A DNA stretch of 64,000 nucleotides, taken from assembly GCA_963830455.1 (NCBI GenBank), contig CAWHMT010000006.1, forward strand, positions 124,001 to 188,000, read 5' to 3'. The notes beneath the pieces were generated by a model. The model saw nothing but the letters and a program-made list of their open reading frames with translations, did no database searches and was not told the origin of the DNA. Origin of the DNA: 20CM-2-65-7 sp963830455 (GTDB lineage: Bacteria > Gemmatimonadota > Gemmatimonadetes > Gemmatimonadales > GWC2-71-9). Numbering within the stretch: the first letter of the stretch is position 1; each line of letters begins with the position of its first letter. The translations under genes were made by a program, and so were the position numbers. Below, piece by piece: positions 51,611 to 60,301 of this stretch.

Positions 51611-51696
51611 CCGTCCGACCGCCGCCGTTGCCGTTTAACCGCCGCATTTGCAGTTTGACCGCCTCGACCGCCGCCTTTGTCTCTTGACCGCCCTAT
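51611..51696. repeat. Right inverted repeat of the four-helix-bundle cassette
   Basis: Five units of TTGACCGCC, TTAACCGCC or TCGACCGCC. The TAG of the next minus-strand gene (51693-51695) abuts the outermost unit, mirroring the gdhA stop on the other side. Confidence 0.9.
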
Positions 51697-52808
51697 TCAT
51701 TCATCCCGGGACGAGAGTACAGCGCCCGGTACGGATCCCGATCGGCCTGCGTATAGACGCGGATTTGGATCGCCCGTACGGTCTCCGCGATGTCGGCGTT
51801 GTTCTGTAGATAGATCTCATCGAAGAGATTCAAATCCATCCGATACAGGCGCTGCGCGATCACGACCGCATTGTTCAGCGGCGCCTGCGCGAACCAGCGC
51901 CAATCGTAGGTCTCGAGCGACTGCCCCACCGGTCCACGAAACTGCTCGCGCGCCCAGCCGAACAGGGTCGATCGCACCTGCTCCATCTTCTCCGTGCTCA
52001 ACGGCTCCGCATAGGCCGAATCGAGGCGCCGGGCCAGCTCGGCGTAAAACACGTCCAGCGTACGTTCATCGCGCCAGCGCGCCGCTGCCCGCTTGGCATC
52101 CACGGTGTCGCGCCGCGCGCGGAAGAAGGCCTCCGCGCCGCGATACCCGACGAAGCTCGCGAAGCTTTCGTTGAACGGCGTCTGGCTCTTCACGTACAGC
52201 GTATTGTGCGCGAGCTCGTGCAGCACGGTCGCCACCAGCTCCATCGTGTCGCGACTCATGGCGGTCGAAAACAACGGATCGCTCAGGTAGCCGAGGGTGG
52301 AGAATGCGCCGGACGGGCGCAAATACACGTCCAGCCCGTCCTGGCCCAATCGATCGGCCTCTCGGCGCGCGCGATTCGCGTTGAAGAATCCCTTATAGGG
52401 CACGACGCCGACGATCGGATAGTGCCAGGTGACTTCGCGCAGGCGCTCGCGCCGGCTGGCCGAGAGGACGAGCAGCAGCGTGTCGCGACCGACATCCACG
52501 TACGTCGTATACGTGCTGCCCACCGCGAGTCCGAGCGAATCGGCCGCGAACGCGCGCGCCGCGAGCACCAGTGTCAGGCGCTGGCGCAGCGGCGCCGGCG
52601 TCGCGGTGTCGGCGATGGCCTTGGCAATGTCGCGGCGGCGCAGCAGCAGCCGGGCTTCCTCGATCCCGGCGCGCGCGATGTAGCGTGCGTCCGCACTGAC
52701 CACGAGCATCAGCGCGATCCCGCCCAGCACCGCCCCGACCGCGATGACGAGAATCCGCTTGAGCAGCCGGCCCCAGCGCGGCCGGGCGCGCTCGACTACG
52801 GCGTCCAC
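51693..52808 (-). CDS. Predicted membrane-anchored aminopeptidase (COG4324-like)
   Basis: 371 aa from GTG 52808. One N-terminal membrane helix (ILVIAVGAVLGGIALMLVV) precedes a domain with the zinc motif HELAHNTLY near residue 203 and a downstream NESFASFVGYRGAEAFF that supplies the third ligand. These features match the predicted aminopeptidase family COG4324 (Pfam Aminopep). It probably faces the periplasm and trims peptides. It overlaps the PorV-like gene stop by 13 nt. Confidence 0.82.
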   Translation of the reverse strand: MDAVVERARPRWGRLLKRILVIAVGAVLGGIALMLVVSADARYIARAGIEEARLLLRRRDIAKAIADTATPAPLRQRLTLVLAARAFAADSLGLAVGSTYTTYVDVGRDTLLLVLSASRRERLREVTWHYPIVGVVPYKGFFNANRARREADRLGQDGLDVYLRPSGAFSTLGYLSDPLFSTAMSRDTMELVATVLHELAHNTLYVKSQTPFNESFASFVGYRGAEAFFRARRDTVDAKRAAARWRDERTLDVFYAELARRLDSAYAEPLSTEKMEQVRSTLFGWAREQFRGPVGQSLETYDWRWFAQAPLNNAVVIAQRLYRMDLNLFDEIYLQNNADIAETVRAIQIRVYTQADRDPYRALYSRPGMNE

Positions 52809-53746
52809 CGCAGCCCCACCCGGTGGGTGTCACTCTCCAGCACGCCGTATCCCTGAAACGCGTAGTCGACGGCCAACCGGCCCAGCACGATCCCGCCGCC
52901 AAATGTCCATCGCGCAGCGGCGGTGACGGTTGGACGAGTGGAATACCCCAGCCTGCCGATGAGACCGGCACCACCTCTTACGACGCCCACTTCCAGCCCC
53001 TGCACCAGGACGGCACTCCGGTCGCGCGTCCACTGGCCCTCGATCGTCGTCAGCATGCGCAGCGTGCCTTGGGGATCGGTGTAGTTCAGCGTGATGCCGG
53101 CGCGCGTGCGCCGCGGCAGGAGTGCTTCACCCTCGAGGTCACCCCCCAGGTTTTGCACGCTCACGCCCATCGCCATGATGTCGAAGACCGCGATCGCCAG
53201 GCCGACGTCACCCGCCCAGGCATCGCTCACTTCGCTCCCGTACTGCTGGCGATCGTATTTGGCCGTGACGCCCAGCGCCGCAAAGCCGCGGCGGTACACC
53301 AGTGACGTCGCGGCCAGGCCTTCATACGGATGGAAGGACGCCCCGGTCTCCATGCCGCGACGCCCGCCTGTAGACGGATCGGGGACGATCACCGGCTCCG
53401 AGCCGTAATCGAGCGCCTGCGCACCGAACCCCAGGGTGAAGCGACTGACCCGCAGCGCGAGCGCCGCCGAGGAGAGCACGCTCCCCGCGAGATACGGCTG
53501 GTACGATGCTTCGATGCCGAGATGACGGATCGTGGCGATTCCGGCGGGATTGGCGAACATGGCGCCGGCATCGCCCACGAGCGCCGCGCCCGCACCGCCC
53601 AGGGCAGCCGATCGGGTGCTGCCGGGAATCAGTGGCAGAATGGAGCCTTCGGTCTGCGCATTCAGTCGGTTAGACGGTTGGACGGTTAGAAGCGCCGCCG
53701 CGATACTAACCGCCCAACCGCCTAACCGTCCAACCGTCTTCTTCAT
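52796..53746 (-). CDS. PorV/PorQ-like outer-membrane beta-barrel protein
   Basis: 316 aa. After the signal peptide, the segment GSTRSAALGGAGAALVGDAGAMFANPAGIA is typical of PorV/PorQ and related OmpP1-fold barrels in type IX secretion loci and other systems. The rest is amphipathic strands ending in HRVGLRWTP. No other type IX genes are in this window. Codons 4-28 of the signal peptide are encoded by the inverted repeat at 53663-53738. It overlaps the M30-like peptidase stop as ATGA. Confidence 0.75.
   Translation of the reverse strand: MKKTVGRLGGWAVSIAAALLTVQPSNRLNAQTEGSILPLIPGSTRSAALGGAGAALVGDAGAMFANPAGIATIRHLGIEASYQPYLAGSVLSSAALALRVSRFTLGFGAQALDYGSEPVIVPDPSTGGRRGMETGASFHPYEGLAATSLVYRRGFAALGVTAKYDRQQYGSEVSDAWAGDVGLAIAVFDIMAMGVSVQNLGGDLEGEALLPRRTRAGITLNYTDPQGTLRMLTTIEGQWTRDRSAVLVQGLEVGVVRGGAGLIGRLGYSTRPTVTAAARWTFGGGIVLGRLAVDYAFQGYGVLESDTHRVGLRWTP
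53663..53738. repeat. Inverted GCGGTTAG array encoding a signal peptide
   Basis: The left arm (53663-53690) and right arm (53706-53738) are built of the 8-nt GACGGTTA/GGCGGTTG unit and its complement, with a GCGGCGGCG centre. Read on the minus strand they encode TVGRLGGWAVSIAAALLTVQ, that is n- and h-regions of the PorV-like leader. Confidence 0.92.
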
Positions 53747-55461
53747 TGCAGCCGAAACACGTTGAGCCGCGGCTTCATTGCTGCGCTGATCAGCGCTCCG
53801 CTCGGCGCCGTGAAGCTGAGTGTGAACCCCGGATCGCCGGCCGGCTGGGTCGCCCGGTGATAGACCGGCGATCCGGACCGCAGCGTCCCGGTGAGCGACA
53901 CGTCACGCCCCGCGCTGAGCGTCGGAACCAACGGAAAGAATTTTGGAAACAGCCCTGACTGCTGGGTGTGCAGCGACGAGAAGACGGAATGCATGTTCCA
54001 GGAATCGTACTTGAGCTCCGCATGCGGCGTCATGTCCGTCACCCAATTGGCGAGCCCCCACCGGCTCACGATGTCCTCGAATTGGTCGCTCGTGACGGCC
54101 TCGATGTTGGCAGCCCCGACCTGCATCGTCTGCACCATCGATCGCGTGAACGTGTTCCAGGCGCTGTTCGTAGGTGCTGCCGCGTACCGATCGACGAGGT
54201 AGCGCACGAACAACCACGCCGCGCCGCGCTCCGCCAAACTGCCGATGCCTTCCGTGGGTAGCAAGAAGTGATTCGCGGTGGTATCGAGATACTCATACGC
54301 GTTCAACAGGTTACCCGCATAAAAGCGACACGGGAGCGTCCCGATCGTGCAGTCGGCGATCCTCGCATCCGGATTGAGCGCGTAGCTCCTGCCGCCCAGC
54401 TCCTCGGCGTAATGCGACATGCCTTCGTTCAGCCACAGCAACTCTCCGTTCGACCCACGAACCAGCACGTGCTGGTTGAAGCTGATCATGTGCTGGAACT
54501 CGTGAACGAACGTGACCGGCACGATGGCTTGGACGTTCGCGGCCGTGTGCGCGCAGCTGAGTGTTCCGTTCGGGTCCGCGACGATCGAGTAGAAGATTTC
54601 GGCCTTGTTGGAGCGGGAGTCGTTGCTGAACCGTGGGTCGATGTCGACCCCGAAGAAAAACCCGGCGACGAACCCCGTCGCCGTGCACTCGCTCGTGGTC
54701 ACCAGCTTGTTCACGGTATTGGTCATCAGGACCATGACCACCGAATCAGCGTTGATGTCGGATTCGCGTCCAAAGGCGGCCGTGTCGATGGCGTAGAGTC
54801 GCTGATCGAACACGCGGGCAATGCTGTCGAGCGCGACGGAATCAAGGCCACCCGGTGGCGCCAGCGTGTCGACGAAGATGGCCACTTTGGAGTTGATGGC
54901 CTTGGCGCGCGCGCCGACGCGGTCGAATCGCGAGCAATCGAGCTCGGCGCAGACCTGGAACGTCCGCAGCGCGTTATACGCCGGCGGTCCGACCTGCGGC
55001 GCCGGCTCCGGGAGGGGGGGACTCGGCTGCGGCCCGACCTCCGGCGCGAACCCCCAGGACCGGCGCTCGTCGCCGAGCCGCAGGAACAGGTGAAACCGCT
55101 CCGCGCTGCTGAGCGCGCGGAGCTGTTGTTGCGTTGGACTCGGGGTGACCGGAAGAATGGTGTCGCCCCCCAGGCGAAACTCCGCCTGATCGCCCGGATT
55201 CCCGGCGGTCAGCTGGGGGACGATGAGGTATTCGGCGTCGGAAGCCGTCGCGGGAAAGACCGTGCACCCCGCGCCGACAGGGTCGAAAAAGCCGTAGTCG
55301 CCCGCCGCCAACGTGACGCTGTCCCCGGCGGCGGTACAGGGTTGAATGCTCGGTTCTACGCCCTTAGTACACGCTGCTGCCGCTAGCAACCACACCAGCC
55401 GTCCCGCCAGCCGCCGCGCTTTCCGTGGATCCGGTGCTCCCGCCAGCCGATTCCCGAGCAT
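53743..55461 (-). CDS. Lipoprotein metallopeptidase with HExxH motif (M30/hyicolysin-like)
   Basis: 572 aa. The N-terminus has a lipoprotein signal with AAAAC near residue 31. After a Pro-rich linker, the peptidase region shows VHEFQHMISF near residue 320 and a glutamate in LNEGMSHYAEE about 22 residues later. This is the HExxH...E arrangement of the M30 group. A C-terminal beta domain follows. It is probably an envelope or secreted protease. ATG 55461 overlaps the antiporter 3' end by 98 nt, so a later non-ATG start is possible. Confidence 0.78.
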   Translation of the reverse strand: MLGNRLAGAPDPRKARRLAGRLVWLLAAAACTKGVEPSIQPCTAAGDSVTLAAGDYGFFDPVGAGCTVFPATASDAEYLIVPQLTAGNPGDQAEFRLGGDTILPVTPSPTQQQLRALSSAERFHLFLRLGDERRSWGFAPEVGPQPSPPLPEPAPQVGPPAYNALRTFQVCAELDCSRFDRVGARAKAINSKVAIFVDTLAPPGGLDSVALDSIARVFDQRLYAIDTAAFGRESDINADSVVMVLMTNTVNKLVTTSECTATGFVAGFFFGVDIDPRFSNDSRSNKAEIFYSIVADPNGTLSCAHTAANVQAIVPVTFVHEFQHMISFNQHVLVRGSNGELLWLNEGMSHYAEELGGRSYALNPDARIADCTIGTLPCRFYAGNLLNAYEYLDTTANHFLLPTEGIGSLAERGAAWLFVRYLVDRYAAAPTNSAWNTFTRSMVQTMQVGAANIEAVTSDQFEDIVSRWGLANWVTDMTPHAELKYDSWNMHSVFSSLHTQQSGLFPKFFPLVPTLSAGRDVSLTGTLRSGSPVYHRATQPAGDPGFTLSFTAPSGALISAAMKPRLNVFRLQ

Positions 55462-56767
55462 GCGTCTCCTCCACCTGCGTTATTTCTCCGGTGCGCCGCA
55501 GCGCCCAATGGAAGCAGATCGGCCCGACCAGCTGCTGCACCCCGATCATGGCGACGGCGAGCGCTTCCAGCGAAACATTCCATTCCGGGAACGCCCGTCG
55601 CAGCATCGCGGCGAGCGTGATAGCCAATCCACCCTGCGAGATCAACCCCATCCACCCGTAGTTTATCAGATCAGAACCGGTCGACGTGTGACGACCGGCC
55701 CAGCGCAGCCCGGCCCACAGTCCCGTCGCCCGCAGCCCCACGAACAGCAGCGCCCACGGCCAGATCTCCGACAACACGGTGAGGCGGAGATTACTACCCG
55801 CGAGCGCGAAAAATACGACATAGACCGGAACGGCGCACCGCGCGAGCTCGGCCCGGATACGCTCACTGTGGATCGCGGCCAGGGGGGGCGAGGCGTTCCG
55901 CAATGTGAATCCGGCGGCCAGGGCGATGAGCACGGCGTCCAGACCCGCCAACCGGACGGCCTGCGCCACGATGAACCCGAACACCAGCAGCACCCACTCG
56001 AGCCGGCTCTGGATCGCGCGCAGATACTGCGCCGCGGCGAGCCCCAGCGCGGCGCCAACGAGCAGTGAGCCCCCGAGCACCAGCAGCGCGTGGAGCGCGA
56101 CGCCGGGCGTGACGGCCCCGGCGCTCGCGAGCGGTTGCACCAGCGCCAGGACGATGATGAAGAGCGTGACGGCGGCCACGCTCTGCACGATTGTGACATC
56201 GCGGATCGTGCTCGACACGGGGCCCCGCGCCCCGGATTCGCTGATGACGGCCCACGTGATGGTGGGCGCGGCGACGGTCGCGAGCGCGCCGAGCGCCAGT
56301 GCCACGGTGAGCGCGTCCTCGAACGGCTGGTGCGCGGTGAGCGGAAACCACGCGCTCACGGTGAGCGCGACCATCGTGACCGTGATGAATGGTACGGCGA
56401 TGGCGCCGGCGGCGATCCGCAGCATCAGGACGCGCTGCGGGGCGGGACCGCGCAGCGCATCGAGCGTCAGCTCGCCTCCCGCCGCGAACGCGATCAGGGC
56501 CAGCGCTCCGTTCGCGATTGTCTTGAGCACCGCCAGCTCGTCGCCGCCGACCAGCCCGAGCCAGGCCGGCCCGGCGACGAATCCGGCGACGAGATATCCG
56601 ACGATGCGCGGGATGCGAAACCGCCGCACGATGGTTCCGGCGAGATAGGCGGCGACCGTCAGTACCCCGAGGGCGAGCGTCGCGCGCGCTTCGACGGGAC
56701 CGCCGCGCGCGAGTCGCTGCAACACCGCCAAAACGATGAACGTGAACGCCAGCATCAGCCATTGCAT
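55364..56767 (-). CDS. CPA2-type cation:proton antiporter (KefB/Na+:H+ family)
   Basis: 467 aa from ATG 56767. About 12 membrane helices are visible. The first pair is followed by FRIPRIVGYLVAGFVAGPAW, typical of the CPA2 family, and the core has the GELTLDAL region. The C-terminal ~50 residues are soluble, Gly/Ser-rich and lack a TrkA/KTN domain. It exports K+ or Na+ in exchange for protons. A TATTTT hexamer lies 8 nt before the ATG. The promoter is in the 36-nt gap to dnaE. Confidence 0.85.
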   Translation of the reverse strand: MQWLMLAFTFIVLAVLQRLARGGPVEARATLALGVLTVAAYLAGTIVRRFRIPRIVGYLVAGFVAGPAWLGLVGGDELAVLKTIANGALALIAFAAGGELTLDALRGPAPQRVLMLRIAAGAIAVPFITVTMVALTVSAWFPLTAHQPFEDALTVALALGALATVAAPTITWAVISESGARGPVSSTIRDVTIVQSVAAVTLFIIVLALVQPLASAGAVTPGVALHALLVLGGSLLVGAALGLAAAQYLRAIQSRLEWVLLVFGFIVAQAVRLAGLDAVLIALAAGFTLRNASPPLAAIHSERIRAELARCAVPVYVVFFALAGSNLRLTVLSEIWPWALLFVGLRATGLWAGLRWAGRHTSTGSDLINYGWMGLISQGGLAITLAAMLRRAFPEWNVSLEALAVAMIGVQQLVGPICFHWALRRTGEITQVEETHARESAGGSTGSTESAAAGGTAGVVASGSSVY

Positions 56768-56775
56768 GAGCGCGG

Positions 56776-56781
56776 AAAATA
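56776..56781 (-). promoter_or_regulatory. -10 hexamer TATTTT for the antiporter
   Basis: TATTTT on the minus strand ends 8 nt before ATG 56767. The divergent dnaE shows no matching hexamer at 8 nt. Confidence 0.45.
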
Positions 56782-56803
56782 CGGCAACTTTCGCACTGGA
56801 ACC

Positions 56804-59800
56804 ATGCCGTTCGTTCATCTCCACACCCATAGCGAGTACTCCCTCCTCGACGGCGCCAACCGCATCCCCGAACTGCTGGACCGGGTGCAGGCGTTGGGAA
56901 TGGATTCGCTGGCGATCACCGACCATGGCAACCTGCATGGGGCGTGGTCGTTTTATGCCGAGGCCAAGGCCCGGAAGATCCGGCCGATTCTGGGGTTCGA
57001 GGCGTACCTCGCGTTCGGCAGCCGGCACGCGCGCGAGAAACCCGGCGCCGACGCCCCCGGGGGCGCGCCCTACTCCCACCTCGTGCTCCTGGCGAAGAAT
57101 CGCGCCGGGTATCAGAACCTCATCCGGCTGTCGTCGATCGGCTTTCTCGAGGGCTATTACCGCCGCCCGCGCATCGACAAGGAAGTGCTGGCGCAGCACC
57201 GCGAGGGCATCATTGGGCTCGCGGCCTGCCTCTCGGGTGAGATCGCCCTGTACCTGCGGCAGGGGAACTACGGGGCCGCCAAAGCGAGCGCCGAGTGGTT
57301 TGCGCGCACCTTCGGGCCCAACGGCTTCTGGCTCGAGGTGCAAAACCACGGCATTGCCGAAGAGAAGGTCGTTGCCGAGGGGATGTTTCGGCTGGCCGCG
57401 GAGCTGGGCCTGCCGGTCGCCGCGACCAACGACGCCCACTACCTCATGAAGGACGACGCGGAGGCGCACGACGTGCTGCTGGCGATCGGGACCGGCAAGG
57501 ATCTCGACGATCCGAAGCGGTTCCGGTTCTTCGGCCAGGAGAGCTACGTCAAGTCGGAAGCCGAGATGGGCCGGCTGTTCGGCAACCGCACCGACGTCCT
57601 GAGCGAGACGGCGCGCGTCGCCGAGTTGTGCGAGTTCGACTTCGAGAAACGCTACTTCCTGCCCCAGTATCCGCGCCCCGCGGAGTTCGCGACCGACCAG
57701 GATCTGCTCGTGCACCTCGCGCGCCAGGGTGCCGTCGCGCGCTACGGCGATCCCCTGTCCGCGGAAGTCGAAAAGCGTCTCGAGTACGAGCTCGACGTGA
57801 TCACGCGCACGGGCTACGCGGGCTATTTCCTCATTGTCTACGATCTGGTCAAGGCGGCGCGCGATCGCGGCATCCCGGTGGGTCCTGGCCGCGGCTCCGC
57901 CGCGGGATCGTTGATCGCCTACGCGCTGCGCATCACGAACGTCGATCCGCTCAAGTTCGACCTGCTGTTCGAGCGCTTCCTGAATCCCGAGCGGATTTCG
58001 ATGCCGGACATCGATCTCGATTTCTGTTTCGAGCGGCGCGGTGAAGTGCTCGACTACGCGCGCGAGCGCTACGGGCGCGAGTCGGTGGGACAGATCATCA
58101 CGTTCGGGACGCTGAAAGCGCGCGCCGCGTTCCGCGACGTGGCCCGCACCCTGCGCGTCGAGATGGGCGAAGTGGAGCGGCTCACCAAGCTGATTCCCTC
58201 GGGCCCGGCGTTCAGCGTCACCCTCGCCGAGGCGGCCGAGAAGGTACCCGAGGTGAAATCGGCCGCCCTGCAGGACGAGCGAATCAGGAAAGTGCTGGAT
58301 TTGGGCGCCAGGATCGAGGGACTCGCCCGTCACGCGTCGGTGCACGCGGCCGGCGTGGTCATCGCCCCCGGCCCGCTCACCGACTACGTCCCGGTGTGTA
58401 CCGCGCCCGACTCCAAGACCGACGCCGACGCGATCATCACGCAGTACGACATGATCGCGCTCGAGAAGGTCGGCATGCTGAAGATCGACCTGCTCGGCTT
58501 GAAGACGTTGACGGTGCTGCACGATGCCGCACAGATGGTGCGCGAGCGCCACAGCGTGACGATCGATCTCGAGAATCCCGATCTGGACGATCCGAAGGTG
58601 TACGAGCTGCTGCGCGCGGGCCGCACCGTCGGGATCTTCCAGTTTGAATCGCCGCTCGCGACCGACTGCCTGCGCAACATGAAGTGCGACCACTTCGACG
58701 ATCTGGTCGCGACGAACGCGCTGCTCCGGCCCGGCCCGCTCGACACCGGGATGTACCTCGTCTACATCAACCGCAAGCTCGGCCGCGAGAAGGTCCGCTA
58801 CCCGCATCCCGCGCTCGAAGAAATCCTGGCGCCCACCTACGGCGTGATCGTCTACCAGGAGCAGGTGATGCGGATCGCCAGCGCGCTCGCCGGCTACTCA
58901 CTCGCCGAAGCCGACGTCTTGCGCAAAGCGGTCGGGAAAAAAATCAAAGAGCTGATCCAGGAGGAGCTCGGCAGTTTCGTCAAGCGCGCCACCCTGCGCG
59001 GCCACGACCGGCGCACGATCGAGGACATCGCCGCGCAGATCGAAACGTTCGGGCGCTACGGATTCAACAAGTCGCACTCCGTCGCATACTCGATCCTCTC
59101 CTATCAGACGGCATGGTTCAAGGTCTACTATCCCGCCGAGTTCATGGCGGCGCTGCTGTCGTCCGAAATCGGCAACACCGATCGCGTCGTGCAGTGCATC
59201 AACGAGGCGCGCGAGCTCGACCTGCACGTCCTGGCGCCCGACGTGAACGAGTCGGGGTACAAGTTCACCGTCGTCGGCGATCGCCGCATTCGGTTTGGCC
59301 TGGGGGCGGTGCGCAATGTGGGGGAAGGCGCGATCGCGTCGATCATCGCCGGACGGCAGGCGGGTCCATACCGGTCGCTCGTCGAGTTGTGCGACCGGAT
59401 CGATCTGCGGCTGTGCAATAAGCGGGTCATCGAGTCGCTGATCGATGCCGGCGCCTGCGACTCCCTCGGCGGCGAACGCTCCCAGCTGGTCGCCGCGCTC
59501 GATCACGCGTTCAGCGAAGCGCAGGTCCGGCAGCAGGAGCGCTTCTCGGGCCAGCATGGGCTATTCGGGGAGGAGACACCCGTCCCTCGTCCCGCATCCC
59601 CCCTCCCCGATGTCCCTCCGTGGTCCGAGCACGAGCGGCTGACCCGCGAGAAAGCGGTGCTGGGGTTCTTCATTTCCGGCCACCCCCTCGCCAAGTACCG
59701 CGTCGAAGTGGAGCTTTTTGGGACCCGCACGACGGCGACCGTGGGGATGTGGAGCCCGCAGAAGGTGACGATCGCGGCCGTCGTCACGGTGGTAAAGCGG

Positions 59801-60301
59801 CAGATTTCAAAAAAATCGGGAGCGGAGTACGCGCGCCTCACGCTCGAAGACTTTCACGGTACCGCGGAGGCGCTGGTATTTCCAGAGGCGTGGGCCAAGC
59901 TGAACGCGGTCATCCGCTCCGACGGCTCCTACCTGCTCACGGGCAGCTACAGCCCGCGCGACCGCGCGGAGGAGCAAGCGCCGTTCATCGTCGAGAGCGC
60001 GCGGCTGCTGGACGAGCTGAAATCGAGTGGCGCGATTGGCGTGGCGCTGCGCTGGGGGGGGGAGGCGGGGGGGGCGGCCAACCAGCGGCCCAGCCCCGAG
60101 ACGGGGCGCGCGATCGCCGCGCTGTGCGCTGCGCACCCCGGGCCGACCCCGGTGCTGCTGGAGTGGACGGGGGCGAACGGGTCCGGCCACGAGACCGTGC
60201 GGCTGCGCAGCCGTGCCTTCCGGGTGGACGCGGCCGATGACCTGCTGGCGGCATTGCGGGATCTTTTGGGGACCGATGGCGTGCATCTAGTCAAAGCCTG
60301 A
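56804..60301 (+). CDS. dnaE: DNA polymerase III subunit alpha
   Basis: 1165 aa. The N-terminal PHP domain begins FVHLHTHSEYSLLDG. The polymerase catalytic acidic motif is MPDIDLDF near residue 400, with further palm and finger motifs (GPGRGSAAGSL, RPGPLDTGMYL). The tau-binding and helix-hairpin-helix regions follow, then an OB fold (VTIAAVVTVVKRQISKKSG) near 985. The main replicative polymerase. A CCCGTC array at 59577-59619 encodes PVPRPASPLPDVP just before a conserved WSEHERL segment. G9 and G8 runs near 60054-60074 encode WGGEAGGAAN. Stop overlaps the accA start (TGATG). Confidence 0.97.
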   Translation: MPFVHLHTHSEYSLLDGANRIPELLDRVQALGMDSLAITDHGNLHGAWSFYAEAKARKIRPILGFEAYLAFGSRHAREKPGADAPGGAPYSHLVLLAKNRAGYQNLIRLSSIGFLEGYYRRPRIDKEVLAQHREGIIGLAACLSGEIALYLRQGNYGAAKASAEWFARTFGPNGFWLEVQNHGIAEEKVVAEGMFRLAAELGLPVAATNDAHYLMKDDAEAHDVLLAIGTGKDLDDPKRFRFFGQESYVKSEAEMGRLFGNRTDVLSETARVAELCEFDFEKRYFLPQYPRPAEFATDQDLLVHLARQGAVARYGDPLSAEVEKRLEYELDVITRTGYAGYFLIVYDLVKAARDRGIPVGPGRGSAAGSLIAYALRITNVDPLKFDLLFERFLNPERISMPDIDLDFCFERRGEVLDYARERYGRESVGQIITFGTLKARAAFRDVARTLRVEMGEVERLTKLIPSGPAFSVTLAEAAEKVPEVKSAALQDERIRKVLDLGARIEGLARHASVHAAGVVIAPGPLTDYVPVCTAPDSKTDADAIITQYDMIALEKVGMLKIDLLGLKTLTVLHDAAQMVRERHSVTIDLENPDLDDPKVYELLRAGRTVGIFQFESPLATDCLRNMKCDHFDDLVATNALLRPGPLDTGMYLVYINRKLGREKVRYPHPALEEILAPTYGVIVYQEQVMRIASALAGYSLAEADVLRKAVGKKIKELIQEELGSFVKRATLRGHDRRTIEDIAAQIETFGRYGFNKSHSVAYSILSYQTAWFKVYYPAEFMAALLSSEIGNTDRVVQCINEARELDLHVLAPDVNESGYKFTVVGDRRIRFGLGAVRNVGEGAIASIIAGRQAGPYRSLVELCDRIDLRLCNKRVIESLIDAGACDSLGGERSQLVAALDHAFSEAQVRQQERFSGQHGLFGEETPVPRPASPLPDVPPWSEHERLTREKAVLGFFISGHPLAKYRVEVELFGTRTTATVGMWSPQKVTIAAVVTVVKRQISKKSGAEYARLTLEDFHGTAEALVFPEAWAKLNAVIRSDGSYLLTGSYSPRDRAEEQAPFIVESARLLDELKSSGAIGVALRWGGEAGGAANQRPSPETGRAIAALCAAHPGPTPVLLEWTGANGSGHETVRLRSRAFRVDAADDLLAALRDLLGTDGVHLVKA
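59577..59619. repeat. CCCGTCCCTC array inside dnaE
   Basis: Units CCCGTCCCTCGTCCCGC and CCCCCCTCCCCG are read in frame. They lie in a region that varies between DnaE proteins. Confidence 0.6.

Noticed and set aside
52796..53746. Type IX secretion locus because of the PorV-like protein
   Set aside because: No other Por/Gld component is nearby, and PorV-like barrels occur outside type IX systems.
55364..58807. A minus-strand open frame of more than 1100 codons that begins opposite dnaE
   Set aside because: Only the part from 56767 down encodes a recognisable antiporter. The rest is opposite dnaE and has the composition of an antisense shadow of GC-rich coding DNA.
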